Assembly (NCBI GenBank): GCA_964558365.1 | Contig: CAZLCC010000010.1 | Location: 1 to 64,000, forward strand | Direction of reading: 5' to 3' | Source of the DNA: CAZLCC01 sp964558365 | GTDB lineage: Bacteria > Patescibacteriota > Saccharimonadia > Saccharimonadales > Saccharimonadaceae | Length of the DNA stretch: 64,000 nt | Shown here: one piece after another, positions 49,820-59,030 of the stretch | Numbering within the stretch: the stretch's first letter is position 1 | How the letters are laid out: each line of letters opens with the position of its first letter | The notes under the pieces: model-generated | Databases searched by the model: none | What the model was told of the DNA's origin: nothing | The model's input: the letters and a program-made list of their open reading frames with translations, nothing else | Made by a program: the position numbers and the translations under genes

Positions 49820-52294
49820 ATGATGCCTGAAAGTTTTGCAGAATTTGTCGATCGTTTAACCGACAACGCGCGCGGAAGTTTACAGCATGCCGAGGCAATT
49901 GCAAGAAGCCTAGGTAGCGCATATGTTGGCACAGAACACCTTCTTTTGGGCGTATTAAGTCAAGATACTTCAGTTGGCGCAAAACTTCTTTCAGATTCTG
50001 GCGTAACGCTGCAGCGCGCGCGGTTAGCGCTGAATTTAACCCCAAGAACACTTGTGGTGAGTACGGGAGCGAAAGGTTTAAGTGAAACAGCAAAGCTAAC
50101 ACTTAAAATGAGTTGGGATGTAGCGCAAGATTTTCATCAAGATTTTTGCGGCACCGAGCATATTCTTTATAGTATTTTAAGCCAAAAAAACGCTCGAGCA
50201 ACAGTACTCTTAAGAGATATGAATATAAATGTTCCAGATCTCTTAAGCGGACTCGAAGATTATTTAAATCATCAGCAACGTTCTTTTGATGCGCTTGGTG
50301 AAGGGATTGGTAACTTAAAAACAAAGCGAGGTCGTAGTGGTGCGCTTGATACGTATGGAGTTGACTTAACAGCGCAGGCCCGAGCTGGAGAGCTAGACCC
50401 GGTGATTGGCCGCAATGATCAGATTGAGCGACTCGTAACTGTTTTAACGCGCCGAACAAAGAATAACCCAGTGCTTATTGGTGAGCCTGGGGTAGGGAAG
50501 ACGGCGATTGTTGAGGGGTTGGCAACACGGATTGCCAAGGAGCAAGTGCCAGAGCATCTTTTAGATAAAAGAGTAGTTCAGCTTGATCTTGCAGGTATGA
50601 TTGCTGGCACAAAATATCGGGGTGAATTTGAAGAGCGACTTAAAAAAGTTGTTGCCGAGCTAACTGAAAACGATCACAATATCGTCTTTATTGATGAGCT
50701 TCATTTGTTGGTGGGTGCAGGTGCGGCAGAAGGTGCAATGGATGCAGCGAATATCTTAAAACCAGCATTGGCACGTGGTAAATTACGACTTATTGGCGCA
50801 ACAACACTCGACGAATATCGAAAACATATTGAAAAAGACGCAGCTTTAGATCGACGCTTGCAATCAATTATTGTGCCAGAGCCAAGCCTGAAAGACACGG
50901 TAGATATCCTTAAAGGGCTGCGCCATCATTATGAAACGCATCACAATGTATCTCTTCCAGATGATGTAATTGAAGATGCGGTAAAACTAGCCGACAGATA
51001 TGTTACCGAGCGTTTTATGCCAGACAAAGCAATTGACGTAATTGATGAAGCGGCTTCAAAAGTTCGAGTAGCACGCGGCACTCAGCCCTCAAAGCTTCGC
51101 GATTATAAACGAGAAATTCGCGGTCTCAATGAAAAGATGGAAGACGCAGTGAATGCGGAAGATTATGAACGTGCTGCGCTATATAAAACGCGCATTAGCC
51201 AGATTTCGCAACGGGTTGAAAAGCTTGAAAAAGAAACGCGTAAACAGTCGCAAGTAGTGCTTAGCACTGATGACATTGCTGCTGCGGTTGCCACAATGAC
51301 GGGTATTCCAGTGCGCCAAGTTGTCAAATCCGAAGCGAAGCTTTTAAGGAACTTAGAAAAACATCTTGGCAAGAATATTATTGGACAAAAAGAGGCGATT
51401 GCAAAAGTTTCACGAGCGGTCAGAAGGAGTCGTTCGGGAATTGCCCATGCAAAGCGACCGATCGGCTCTTTTATTTTTATGGGTCCAACTGGTGTTGGTA
51501 AAACAGAGCTTGCAAAAGTGCTTGCCCGCGAAGTATTTGGCTCTGAAGAAGCGCTTATCAAAATTGATATGAGCGAATTTAGTGAACGCCATACGGCAAG
51601 CCGACTTGTTGGCGCACCGGCTGGATATGTTGGCTATGATGACGGCGGGCAGCTAACTGATAAAATTCGCCGCCAACCATATAGTGTTGTACTGTTTGAT
51701 GAAATTGAAAAGGCGCATCCAGATGTCTTTCAGCTCTTACTTCAGCTTCTTGAAGATGGAAAGATGACAGATGCAAAAGGCAGAAGTGTTAGCTTTAGTA
51801 ATACGATTATTATTTTAACGAGCAACTTAGGTGCCGAGCGCATGCAAAAAGAGGTGACACTTGGATTCAAGGCTGTAAATAAAAATGACAAGAAGAAGCT
51901 TGAAGATTTGCATGAAGAAAACGCAGAAGCAGCCAAAGAGGCTTTGGGCGATATGATGCGGCCAGAGCTTATTAATCGTTTTGATAGCATTGTGGTATTC
52001 CACGCTTTGACTCGGCAAAATGTGAGCAAGATATTTGATCTTCAAATTCACGAGCTTCAAGAGCGCTTAATGGATAAAGGTCTTAGGATTGTTGTAAGCT
52101 CAAGTGCTAAGCGGTGGCTGCTTGACAGAGGCTATGATGTGCGAAATGGTGTGCGACCTCTCAGACGAGTTATTCAAGATGAGCTTGAACATACAATTGC
52201 AGACGGGCTGCTAAAAGGCGACTTTAGAAAAGGCGATGTTTTACGGGCGCACATTAAGCAGGGGCAATTAAGTGTTGAGGTCGGAGCAGAATAA
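49820..52294 (+). CDS. clpC: ClpC-type AAA+ protease-chaperone subunit
   Basis: The 824-aa unfoldase has a Clp N-domain with two repeats (about 1-145), AAA1 with Walker A GEPGVGKT (about 221), a UVR-like middle segment (about 432-465, MEDAVNAEDYERAALYKTRI), and AAA2 with GPTGVGKT (about 554) and a D2-small C-terminal domain. The short middle region makes it ClpC rather than ClpB. It feeds proteins to ClpP (not in this window). The GGAGG site is 14 bases before the ATG, longer than usual. Expression should be heat-inducible through the CIRCE promoter. Confidence 0.94.
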   Translation: MMPESFAEFVDRLTDNARGSLQHAEAIARSLGSAYVGTEHLLLGVLSQDTSVGAKLLSDSGVTLQRARLALNLTPRTLVVSTGAKGLSETAKLTLKMSWDVAQDFHQDFCGTEHILYSILSQKNARATVLLRDMNINVPDLLSGLEDYLNHQQRSFDALGEGIGNLKTKRGRSGALDTYGVDLTAQARAGELDPVIGRNDQIERLVTVLTRRTKNNPVLIGEPGVGKTAIVEGLATRIAKEQVPEHLLDKRVVQLDLAGMIAGTKYRGEFEERLKKVVAELTENDHNIVFIDELHLLVGAGAAEGAMDAANILKPALARGKLRLIGATTLDEYRKHIEKDAALDRRLQSIIVPEPSLKDTVDILKGLRHHYETHHNVSLPDDVIEDAVKLADRYVTERFMPDKAIDVIDEAASKVRVARGTQPSKLRDYKREIRGLNEKMEDAVNAEDYERAALYKTRISQISQRVEKLEKETRKQSQVVLSTDDIAAAVATMTGIPVRQVVKSEAKLLRNLEKHLGKNIIGQKEAIAKVSRAVRRSRSGIAHAKRPIGSFIFMGPTGVGKTELAKVLAREVFGSEEALIKIDMSEFSERHTASRLVGAPAGYVGYDDGGQLTDKIRRQPYSVVLFDEIEKAHPDVFQLLLQLLEDGKMTDAKGRSVSFSNTIIILTSNLGAERMQKEVTLGFKAVNKNDKKKLEDLHEENAEAAKEALGDMMRPELINRFDSIVVFHALTRQNVSKIFDLQIHELQERLMDKGLRIVVSSSAKRWLLDRGYDVRNGVRPLRRVIQDELEHTIADGLLKGDFRKGDVLRAHIKQGQLSVEVGAE

Positions 52295-52297
52295 AGC

Positions 52298-53284
52298 ATG
52301 AAGAGTTGGTTTGGGCGTTTTATTGCGCTTGCAGTCACAGTTGCTATATTCAGCGGCGTCACCTGGGCATTATTCAATTGGCAAAACTTAGTTGATCGCT
52401 TCGTTGCTTCAACATATCAACCAAGTAGTGAAATGCAACAGATCGTTGATACGCTGCAACTTACAGATGAAGGAAAATTTTATTTTTTTGCTGCCCAACC
52501 AGCTTTGAACGATCGTAAAGATTTTAATAATAATTGCAGCCACAGAGACAAAGAAAGTATTATTTTAGGCTGCTACGTGCCAATGCAGCATATTTTTATT
52601 TTTGATATTGATGACGAAAGACTGACTGGTGTTAAAGAGGTAACATCCGCACACGAAATGCTGCACGTTGCGTATGATAGGCTTTCAGCTTCGGAAAAGG
52701 ATGAAGTAAACAAGCTGCTTGAAAGTGAACTTTCATCCATTACTAATGAAGGCTTGCAGGAAAGATTGGCTGTATATGAAAGAACAGAGCCTGGCGAGAA
52801 ATTTAACGAGCTTCATTCAATTATCGGCACAGAAATTGCTTCAATAAACCCTGAGCTTGAAGAGTATTACAAGCAATATTTTGAGGATCGAAAAGCAATT
52901 GCTCAGATGGCAAATCGCTATGAGCAGTTATTTAATGAATTGCAGCAACAACAGGAAGGGCTGGCAGCAGAGGTTGACGCGCTTGCTGTTGAGCTCAATC
53001 AGCGTGTGAGCAATTACAATGCGGAAATCGACTCGCTAAACAGTGATATTTCTGACTTTAACCAAAAAGCTCGCTCGGGTTATTTTGAAGGTGAAGCTTC
53101 ATTTAATATTGCAAGAAGTGAGCTGATCACAAGGCAAGATCAACTAGAAAATGAGCGTAGTGCAATTGAAGGGTTAGAGCAGCGGTATGAGCAAAAGCGC
53201 TCACAACTTGAAGCACTCAACAGTGAAGCAGAAAGCTTGAATAAAACCATCGACAGCCGTCTTGAGCCAGTGCCATCCATTTAA
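52298..53284 (+). CDS. Membrane-anchored coiled-coil protein with HExxH metallopeptidase-like motif
   Basis: The 328-aa product has an N-terminal membrane helix (about 8-27), an extracytoplasmic globular domain with two Cys (NNCSHRDK and LGCYVP) and the segment TSAHEMLHVAYDRL with H119, E120, H123, the HExxH zinc-binding pattern. A long coiled coil follows (about 200-328). A third zinc ligand may be a Glu in the next helix (LLESELSS). No known peptidase family was recognised. It starts 3 bases after the clpC stop, so it is likely expressed from the CIRCE promoter too. It may process surface proteins. Confidence 0.7.
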   Translation: MKSWFGRFIALAVTVAIFSGVTWALFNWQNLVDRFVASTYQPSSEMQQIVDTLQLTDEGKFYFFAAQPALNDRKDFNNNCSHRDKESIILGCYVPMQHIFIFDIDDERLTGVKEVTSAHEMLHVAYDRLSASEKDEVNKLLESELSSITNEGLQERLAVYERTEPGEKFNELHSIIGTEIASINPELEEYYKQYFEDRKAIAQMANRYEQLFNELQQQQEGLAAEVDALAVELNQRVSNYNAEIDSLNSDISDFNQKARSGYFEGEASFNIARSELITRQDQLENERSAIEGLEQRYEQKRSQLEALNSEAESLNKTIDSRLEPVPSI

Positions 53285-53331
53285 ACGCTTGTGGTATACT
53301 TGAGCTAAAGTAGATAGGACGAAAACGAAAC

Positions 53332-54048
53332 ATGATTTCAAAGTTTTTAAGTGGTAAGCAAAGCGGTTTTACGATTATAGAACTGTTAGTTATTGTTGTC
53401 GTGATTGCGATTTTGGCTGGCATTGCAATTGTCGCGTATCCTGCATATCAAGAAAGAGCGAGAGACTCGAAAAGGAAGGCAGATTTGCATGCTATTGCGG
53501 ATGCATATAAGGCAGCTTTGGCCGATGGGAATGCAGAGGGTGATTTGCCCAACCCTTTCTACCCAAACTTTACGTTAAGTTCATTTGGAAATGGAGCGAA
53601 TGTAAATGATGACCCGACTATTGCTGGAAATACTGCCGTCCCTAATAATGCTGGTGGCGTCCTTGGTGGGTTAGGCTATTTAACTGGCACACTGCAAGAT
53701 CCAAAATGGACAGAATCACCCGACCCTGGCGCATATCACTCCTCTGGCCCAATAATCTATTCGGGGTATATATTAATTAAGTGTTTAAACGATAAGGGCT
53801 ACTACAGTCTTGCTCGACTTGAAACACCAAGTGCTGAAGATATTAGTCGCTATAATAATTTTATTAATGACGAGGTGAACACAATAGGCAGTAACGGTGC
53901 TAATCCTGGAAATACAAATTCTTGCTTCCATACAACACAGGGGGATAATCTTGCAGAATCTGCCAGTAGTGATGATAACTTTAGGGATTGGGTGCTGGAA
54001 TTTTTTAGTGTAAACACTGATTACAATTATGTAATTTATATTAAATAG
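53332..54048 (+). CDS. Type IV pilin-like protein with N-terminal methylation motif
   Basis: The 238-aa protein has a short leader ending G12, then F13-T-I-I-E17-L and a hydrophobic helix (about 13-35), the classic prepilin signature. The head domain (about 40-238) is Asn/Gly/Ser-rich with two Cys (KCLND and NSCFH) that could form the D-loop disulfide of a major pilin. A TATACT box lies near 53294 and ACGAAAACGA precedes the ATG. It is assembled presumably by PilB (41056). radA starts 3 bases later. Confidence 0.9.
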   Translation: MISKFLSGKQSGFTIIELLVIVVVIAILAGIAIVAYPAYQERARDSKRKADLHAIADAYKAALADGNAEGDLPNPFYPNFTLSSFGNGANVNDDPTIAGNTAVPNNAGGVLGGLGYLTGTLQDPKWTESPDPGAYHSSGPIIYSGYILIKCLNDKGYYSLARLETPSAEDISRYNNFINDEVNTIGSNGANPGNTNSCFHTTQGDNLAESASSDDNFRDWVLEFFSVNTDYNYVIYIK

Positions 54049-54051
54049 AAT

Positions 54052-55401
54052 ATGATAAAGCTAAAATCAAAATACATTTGTCAACAATGTGGGGCGGAGT
54101 TTTCAAAGTGGTCAGGTAAGTGCGATAATTGCGGTGCTTGGAACAGCTTATTAGAACAAACTACCGAAACGAGCGGAAAATCTGCTGTTTCGCGTAGTCG
54201 GGGTAAAAAACTTAAAACAGCTAGCCTAAAAAATATAAAAACTGAGCTTGTGGGCAAGAGAATTAAAACAAGCTTTAGCGATCTTGACGATGTGCTGGGC
54301 GGCGGATTGATGCTAGGCGGAATATGTTTGATGGCCGGGCAGCCTGGCATCGGTAAAAGTACGCTTCTTTTGCAAATTGCGGCATATGTGGCGAATCAAA
54401 AATCGGTCTTATATATTAGTGGCGAAGAGTCGGAAGGGCAAATTAAACTTCGTGCTGAGCGGCTAGGGGCAACGAGTGATGAAAAGCTAGAACTTGCTGC
54501 TTCAACAAGTGCTGATGATATTGCTACGACGATTAGGGCAGGAAAATATCAGTTGGTGATTGTTGATTCTATGCAAACAATGACACTGGCTGAAATTGCC
54601 TCTGCGCCAGGGACGGTTAGTCAGATCACAAATTCTAGCAACGTTATTACACGTGCAGCAAAAGAGACTAACACGGCAGTGGTGCTCGTTGGGCATGTGA
54701 CGAAAGAAGGAAGTATTGCCGGGCCAAAAGTGCTCGAGCATTTGGTTGACGTTGTATTGCAATTTGAGGGTGATAGATACGGTGGATTCAAAGTTGTAAG
54801 AGCAATTAAAAATCGCTATGGTGCAACAAGTGAAGCGGCGATCTTTGAGATGCTTGATAGCGGCTTGCAGTTAGTAAAAAACCCATCGGCTGCTTTACTT
54901 GCTGAGCGGCAAAATGCCGATGGATCTGTTGTACTCGCAACGCTGGAGGGTAGCCGACCTTTGCTTGTTGAGATTCAAGCACTTGTGAATCCAACGCATT
55001 TCGGCTATCCTAAACGCACGGCAAGCGGATTCGATCTTAATCGCCTTAATCTACTTGTTGCGGTGCTTGAAAAGCGCACAAAATTGAAATTATCAGATAA
55101 AGATATTTACGTAAATGTAGTTGGTGGCTTGAAGTTGCAAGACCCAGCTGCAGATTTAGCAGTATGTATGGCGATTGCATCTGCAGCTGCAGGAAGGCGC
55201 CTGGGCGATGAAGTTGTTGTGTTTGGTGAAGTTGGCTTGGGCGGCGAAATCCGCAGCGTACATAGCGCTAGACGACGCATAGACGAAGCAAAGAAGCTTG
55301 GCTTTGGCTTTGCTATTGCACCCGGTACAAAACCAAAGCAATCTTTTATTCATGAAGTAAAAGATATGCGTCAAGCATTTATTAAATATCTCGAAAAATA
55401 A
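54052..55401 (+). CDS. radA: DNA repair protein RadA/Sms
   Basis: The 449-aa protein has an N-terminal zinc finger (C10, C13, C24, C27), a RecA-like ATPase with Walker A GQPGIGKST (about 98-106), the RadA-specific KNRYG motif (about 253) in place of KNRFG, and a C-terminal Lon-like domain (about 320-449). It is a helicase acting in recombination branch migration and possibly natural transformation, which would fit the adjacent pilin gene. It follows the pilin by 3 bases. Confidence 0.95.
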   Translation: MIKLKSKYICQQCGAEFSKWSGKCDNCGAWNSLLEQTTETSGKSAVSRSRGKKLKTASLKNIKTELVGKRIKTSFSDLDDVLGGGLMLGGICLMAGQPGIGKSTLLLQIAAYVANQKSVLYISGEESEGQIKLRAERLGATSDEKLELAASTSADDIATTIRAGKYQLVIVDSMQTMTLAEIASAPGTVSQITNSSNVITRAAKETNTAVVLVGHVTKEGSIAGPKVLEHLVDVVLQFEGDRYGGFKVVRAIKNRYGATSEAAIFEMLDSGLQLVKNPSAALLAERQNADGSVVLATLEGSRPLLVEIQALVNPTHFGYPKRTASGFDLNRLNLLVAVLEKRTKLKLSDKDIYVNVVGGLKLQDPAADLAVCMAIASAAAGRRLGDEVVVFGEVGLGGEIRSVHSARRRIDEAKKLGFGFAIAPGTKPKQSFIHEVKDMRQAFIKYLEK

Positions 55402-55415
55402 CAAAAGGAGAAAAT

Positions 55416-56204
55416 ATGGAATTATTTGAAGGGCTTGTTTTAGGCCTATTAATGGTGATTATTATCGAAGTTACTTATGACCTTTTCCTTAAGGGGAAGA
55501 TGAAAATGCAGCGAGGAGGCGGAAAACCTCTATTGGTTGATACATCTACTCTTATAGACGGAAGAGTTATAGAAGTGGCAAGAGCTGGTTTTTTGCCAGG
55601 AGTACTTATTGTGCCTCGAAGCGTAGTGGCAGAGCTTCAGCTTTTAGCAGATGGAGCCGATCATGATAAGCGAGCAAGAGCGCGGCATGGGCTTGATGTT
55701 ATTAAAGAGTTGCAACAAATGAAAGGGGTAACTCTTCAGGTGCTGCAAGACGGAAAGGCAAAACAAGGCGTTGATGAGCAGCTTCTTGCTCTTGCAAAGC
55801 AACACAGGGCATCTATTTTAACGCTTGATTTTAATCTTAATAAAGTGGCACAAGTTGAAGAGATTGAGGTGCTTAATATTAATGGACTTGCGCAATCGCT
55901 TCGCATGTCATACCTTCCTGGGGAGCGCCGAAAATTGCATCTTGTGCAGCGCGGTAATGAAGCTGATCAGGGGGTTGGCTATCTTGAAGACGGCACAATG
56001 GTTGTAGTTGAAAAAGCGAAAGGGCTTGTAGGGAAAGATGTAGAAGTTGAATTTACACGTAGTTTGCAAACACAAGCAGGCAAAATGATGTTTGCGAAGA
56101 ATTTGCATGTTAAGAAACCTACTAAACCAAATTCATCTAAAAAATTTGAGAAAAAGCGGAAGCCAACAAAAGAAGATTCATTGGTAGAGTTAGCCAACCG
56201 CTAG
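55416..56204 (+). CDS. PIN-TRAM domain protein (YacL-like)
   Basis: The 262-aa product has one N-terminal membrane helix (about 6-26), a PIN nuclease domain (about 38-160) with Asp residues in LVDTSTLIDGR, HDKRARARHGLDV and LTLDFN, then a TRAM RNA-binding domain (about 175-235) and a Lys-rich tail. This is the shortened form of YacL, normally with four helices. PIN domains are RNases; the target is unknown. An AAAGGAG site lies before the ATG. It follows radA by 14 bases, the order also seen in Firmicutes and Actinobacteria. Confidence 0.9.
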   Translation: MELFEGLVLGLLMVIIIEVTYDLFLKGKMKMQRGGGKPLLVDTSTLIDGRVIEVARAGFLPGVLIVPRSVVAELQLLADGADHDKRARARHGLDVIKELQQMKGVTLQVLQDGKAKQGVDEQLLALAKQHRASILTLDFNLNKVAQVEEIEVLNINGLAQSLRMSYLPGERRKLHLVQRGNEADQGVGYLEDGTMVVVEKAKGLVGKDVEVEFTRSLQTQAGKMMFAKNLHVKKPTKPNSSKKFEKKRKPTKEDSLVELANR

Positions 56205-56220
56205 TATTTACCCCTAGCCT

Positions 56221-58935
56221 CTAGGGTGTAGGGAGGGTTGGACCGTCACCATCATCATCGTTACCCTGGTTTGGCGCTGCTGAGATAGAAACTGTTCTTG
56301 AGCCGCTACCTTCATATAACGCATTGTCTTTAACGTTTGCGCTAATTGATATGGTGCCACCACCAGCGCTACAAGGTGCGTTGACTGTAATGGTTCCAGC
56401 TCCGCCTCTATTAGCTACAACGCCGCCGTTAACGCTTACCGTTGCAGAGGTAACGGGGTGTGTTCCTTGATTCACCTGAACAGTTACGCGGCATGTAGTT
56501 GGGTTGATGCGCGAAGCAGAGATATTGGAAACAAATGGCTTGACGTCATTACATTTGTGAACATCATCTTCAGCGGTTGCATCGTAGCCGTCAGACGCCA
56601 TGATGACAGTCTTGCGCGAAACTGGGTCACGAATCTTTTGAACAACGATATCGATTCTTGCTGGCGCAGGGGTACAATTAGTTGCTCTCTTCTTAGAGAC
56701 TCTATCAAATGTCATCTTTGTGCCAGTTTGAGCTTGAGATTTGTTATACCAAGAAGGGAAAATATCGGTTCGACCGCTTACAGTCAGCGTTTGAATACCA
56801 CTTGGGCGCTTAAACCAGTCGCCAGGCTTCCAGCTACCTTCTTTTTCAAAGATCTCGGTATGGATTGGCCCCATAATCTTATTGACTGTTGGACCAACAA
56901 TGCTTGAAAGGGCGTTGCTCATTGGCGTGGTGTCGTGGTTACCAACCCAAATGCTGAGTGCTGCTTTTGGCGTGTAACTATTCATCCATAAGTCTTTTGA
57001 GAAGTTACCTAAGTTAGAAGTACCAGTTTTGGTTGCTGTTTTTACACCTGGAACGTTAAGACCAGAAGCGCCCGCGCCAAATGAAGGTGATCGCGCGCTG
57101 TCGTCGCTAAGAATATCACTAAGCATGTATGGAATTTGCGGATCAAGCACTTGCTTGCCTTCATCCTTCCATTTTTTGATCGTATCACCTTGTGCATTCT
57201 TTACCTCAAGAACACTTGAAACAGGCTTATAAACTCCCATACGAGCGAATGTGGCGAACGCGTTGGCATGTTCGATCTGTTTCAATCCACAACCACCGAT
57301 TGAAGCGGCAAGTCCAACCTGTTTATCAACACCCTGGGTACAGTAGCTTTTGTCGCCAGTATCATGAATAGTCTGCAAAGTTGCATCTCGACCAGTAATA
57401 TACATAGCTTTTACAGCCGGAATGTTTCGAGATTCAGCGAGAGCACTACGAATAGTCATACTGCCTTTGAATCTATTGTCAAAGTTGTTAAGTTCAGCGC
57501 CATAAATATTATTTATTGGCTCGTCGGCTAATATCGACCCGGCACCATAGTTTGGTTGTCCGGCTGGTTTTTCTTTAAATAGAGAAGCGTACACAAAAGG
57601 TTTAATACTTGAACCTGGCTGAATGAATGAGTTTGCAGCGTTGTCTTGACCGTAGCCAGGGTATTCATAGGAACGGCTGCCTTGCATGCCAAGTATTTGC
57701 CCGGTTGGCACGTCAACAACAGTTGCTGCGCCGTTATCAAAGTTAGCCGAAGCTGGCAGATAAGAATCAAACAATTCTTTCATAGATTGCTCAATCTTTT
57801 CTTGAACGCGCCAATCAAGTGTTGTTTTTACTGTTAATCCACCGCGGCCAACTGTTGCTTTGCCGAGTTGGCTTTCAAGGTCACTTCTTACCATTTGCAC
57901 GAAATGAGGTGCGCGAATATTCTTAAACTGGTCAGACTCTGGCTTGACAGTATCTAGAATGGCGACCTTTTTATTTTTCTCACCTTCTTCTTTAGTAATA
58001 TATCCTTGCTCAACCATATTATCTATAACTCTATGTTGGCGAGCTATGAGCGCTTTATGACCAGCAGGGTTATAGGGGTCATACAATCCTGGCTGCTGAG
58101 GGATGCTTGCGAGTAATGCGGCTTCAGCGACGCTAAGGTCTTTAGCATGTTTTCCAAAATATGTTTGTGCTCCAGATTCAACACCATTGCGACGACCACC
58201 GTATGGCGATTCGTTTAGGTAAAGTGTTAGAATCTGGTTTTTGTCATACATGCGCTCAACTTCAACCGCAAGAATTGCTTCTTTTATTTTTCGAGGAACG
58301 CCTCCAAGCCCACGCTGACTGGCTTCATCAGAGAAGAAAACTTGCTTAACAAGCTGTTGCGTAAGGGTAGAGCCACCCTGCGTACCACCACCGCCAAAGT
58401 TATTAATAAATGCACGCGTAATGCCAGTGAAGCTAACGCCGCCGTGTTTATAAAAGTCTTTATCTTCAATAGCGATCGTTGCCTGCTTCATTGGCTCGGC
58501 GATTTCTTTTTCTTTTACTACGAGTTTATAATTGCCATCGCCCTTATCTTCCCATAGCAAGACATTATTGCGGTCATAATATTTTGTAACAGTTGTCTGC
58601 ACGCGTTTACTGAGTTCTCCTGGGCGAATTGCATCGAGTTCTCGTCTGAAATAAGCAAAAAGGGCGCCAAAAACAAGCACCATGAATAAGATGGCCACAC
58701 CACCGATTTTAAGTGCCATAATGCCGCCTTCACGGCTAAACCAATAGGCGAAGAACCGTCGAGGGTGCATTCGGTGCAAAGCACGTTTTACGGGGTGCTT
58801 TGGAAGAGTCGCAAGATATTCGGCCTTACGACGAGTGCGCATATCTTTCTTGGCACGTCGACGAGAAGTAAGATTAGAATAAACGCCTAGGCTACGTCGG
58901 GCACCTTTTCTAGATGAACGCCTCTTTTTTATCAC
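56221..58935 (-). CDS. Class A penicillin-binding protein (glycosyltransferase-transpeptidase)
   Basis: The GTG start at 58935 has AAGGAG 9 bases upstream. The 904-aa protein has a basic cytoplasmic tail (about 1-70), one helix (about 73-95), a GT51 domain (about 125-310, EDKDFYKHGGVSFTGI, GGSTLTQQL) and a transpeptidase domain with S-S-I-K (about 443), SRN and KTGTSN (about 632). The C-terminus (about 770-904) holds an Ig-like beta domain with several Cys and a Gly/Asp-rich end. It polymerises and cross-links peptidoglycan. The extra C-terminal domain is larger than in E. coli PBP1a. Confidence 0.94.
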   Translation of the reverse strand: MIKKRRSSRKGARRSLGVYSNLTSRRRAKKDMRTRRKAEYLATLPKHPVKRALHRMHPRRFFAYWFSREGGIMALKIGGVAILFMVLVFGALFAYFRRELDAIRPGELSKRVQTTVTKYYDRNNVLLWEDKGDGNYKLVVKEKEIAEPMKQATIAIEDKDFYKHGGVSFTGITRAFINNFGGGGTQGGSTLTQQLVKQVFFSDEASQRGLGGVPRKIKEAILAVEVERMYDKNQILTLYLNESPYGGRRNGVESGAQTYFGKHAKDLSVAEAALLASIPQQPGLYDPYNPAGHKALIARQHRVIDNMVEQGYITKEEGEKNKKVAILDTVKPESDQFKNIRAPHFVQMVRSDLESQLGKATVGRGGLTVKTTLDWRVQEKIEQSMKELFDSYLPASANFDNGAATVVDVPTGQILGMQGSRSYEYPGYGQDNAANSFIQPGSSIKPFVYASLFKEKPAGQPNYGAGSILADEPINNIYGAELNNFDNRFKGSMTIRSALAESRNIPAVKAMYITGRDATLQTIHDTGDKSYCTQGVDKQVGLAASIGGCGLKQIEHANAFATFARMGVYKPVSSVLEVKNAQGDTIKKWKDEGKQVLDPQIPYMLSDILSDDSARSPSFGAGASGLNVPGVKTATKTGTSNLGNFSKDLWMNSYTPKAALSIWVGNHDTTPMSNALSSIVGPTVNKIMGPIHTEIFEKEGSWKPGDWFKRPSGIQTLTVSGRTDIFPSWYNKSQAQTGTKMTFDRVSKKRATNCTPAPARIDIVVQKIRDPVSRKTVIMASDGYDATAEDDVHKCNDVKPFVSNISASRINPTTCRVTVQVNQGTHPVTSATVSVNGGVVANRGGAGTITVNAPCSAGGGTISISANVKDNALYEGSGSRTVSISAAPNQGNDDDGDGPTLPTP

Positions 58936-59030
58936 TGTATATAACTCCTTAAAATTTAAAATCTACGCACTTCATTATAGCATTACCAGTGTTTGTCACA
59001 AATAGATTTTATCGCTACAATACAAAACAT

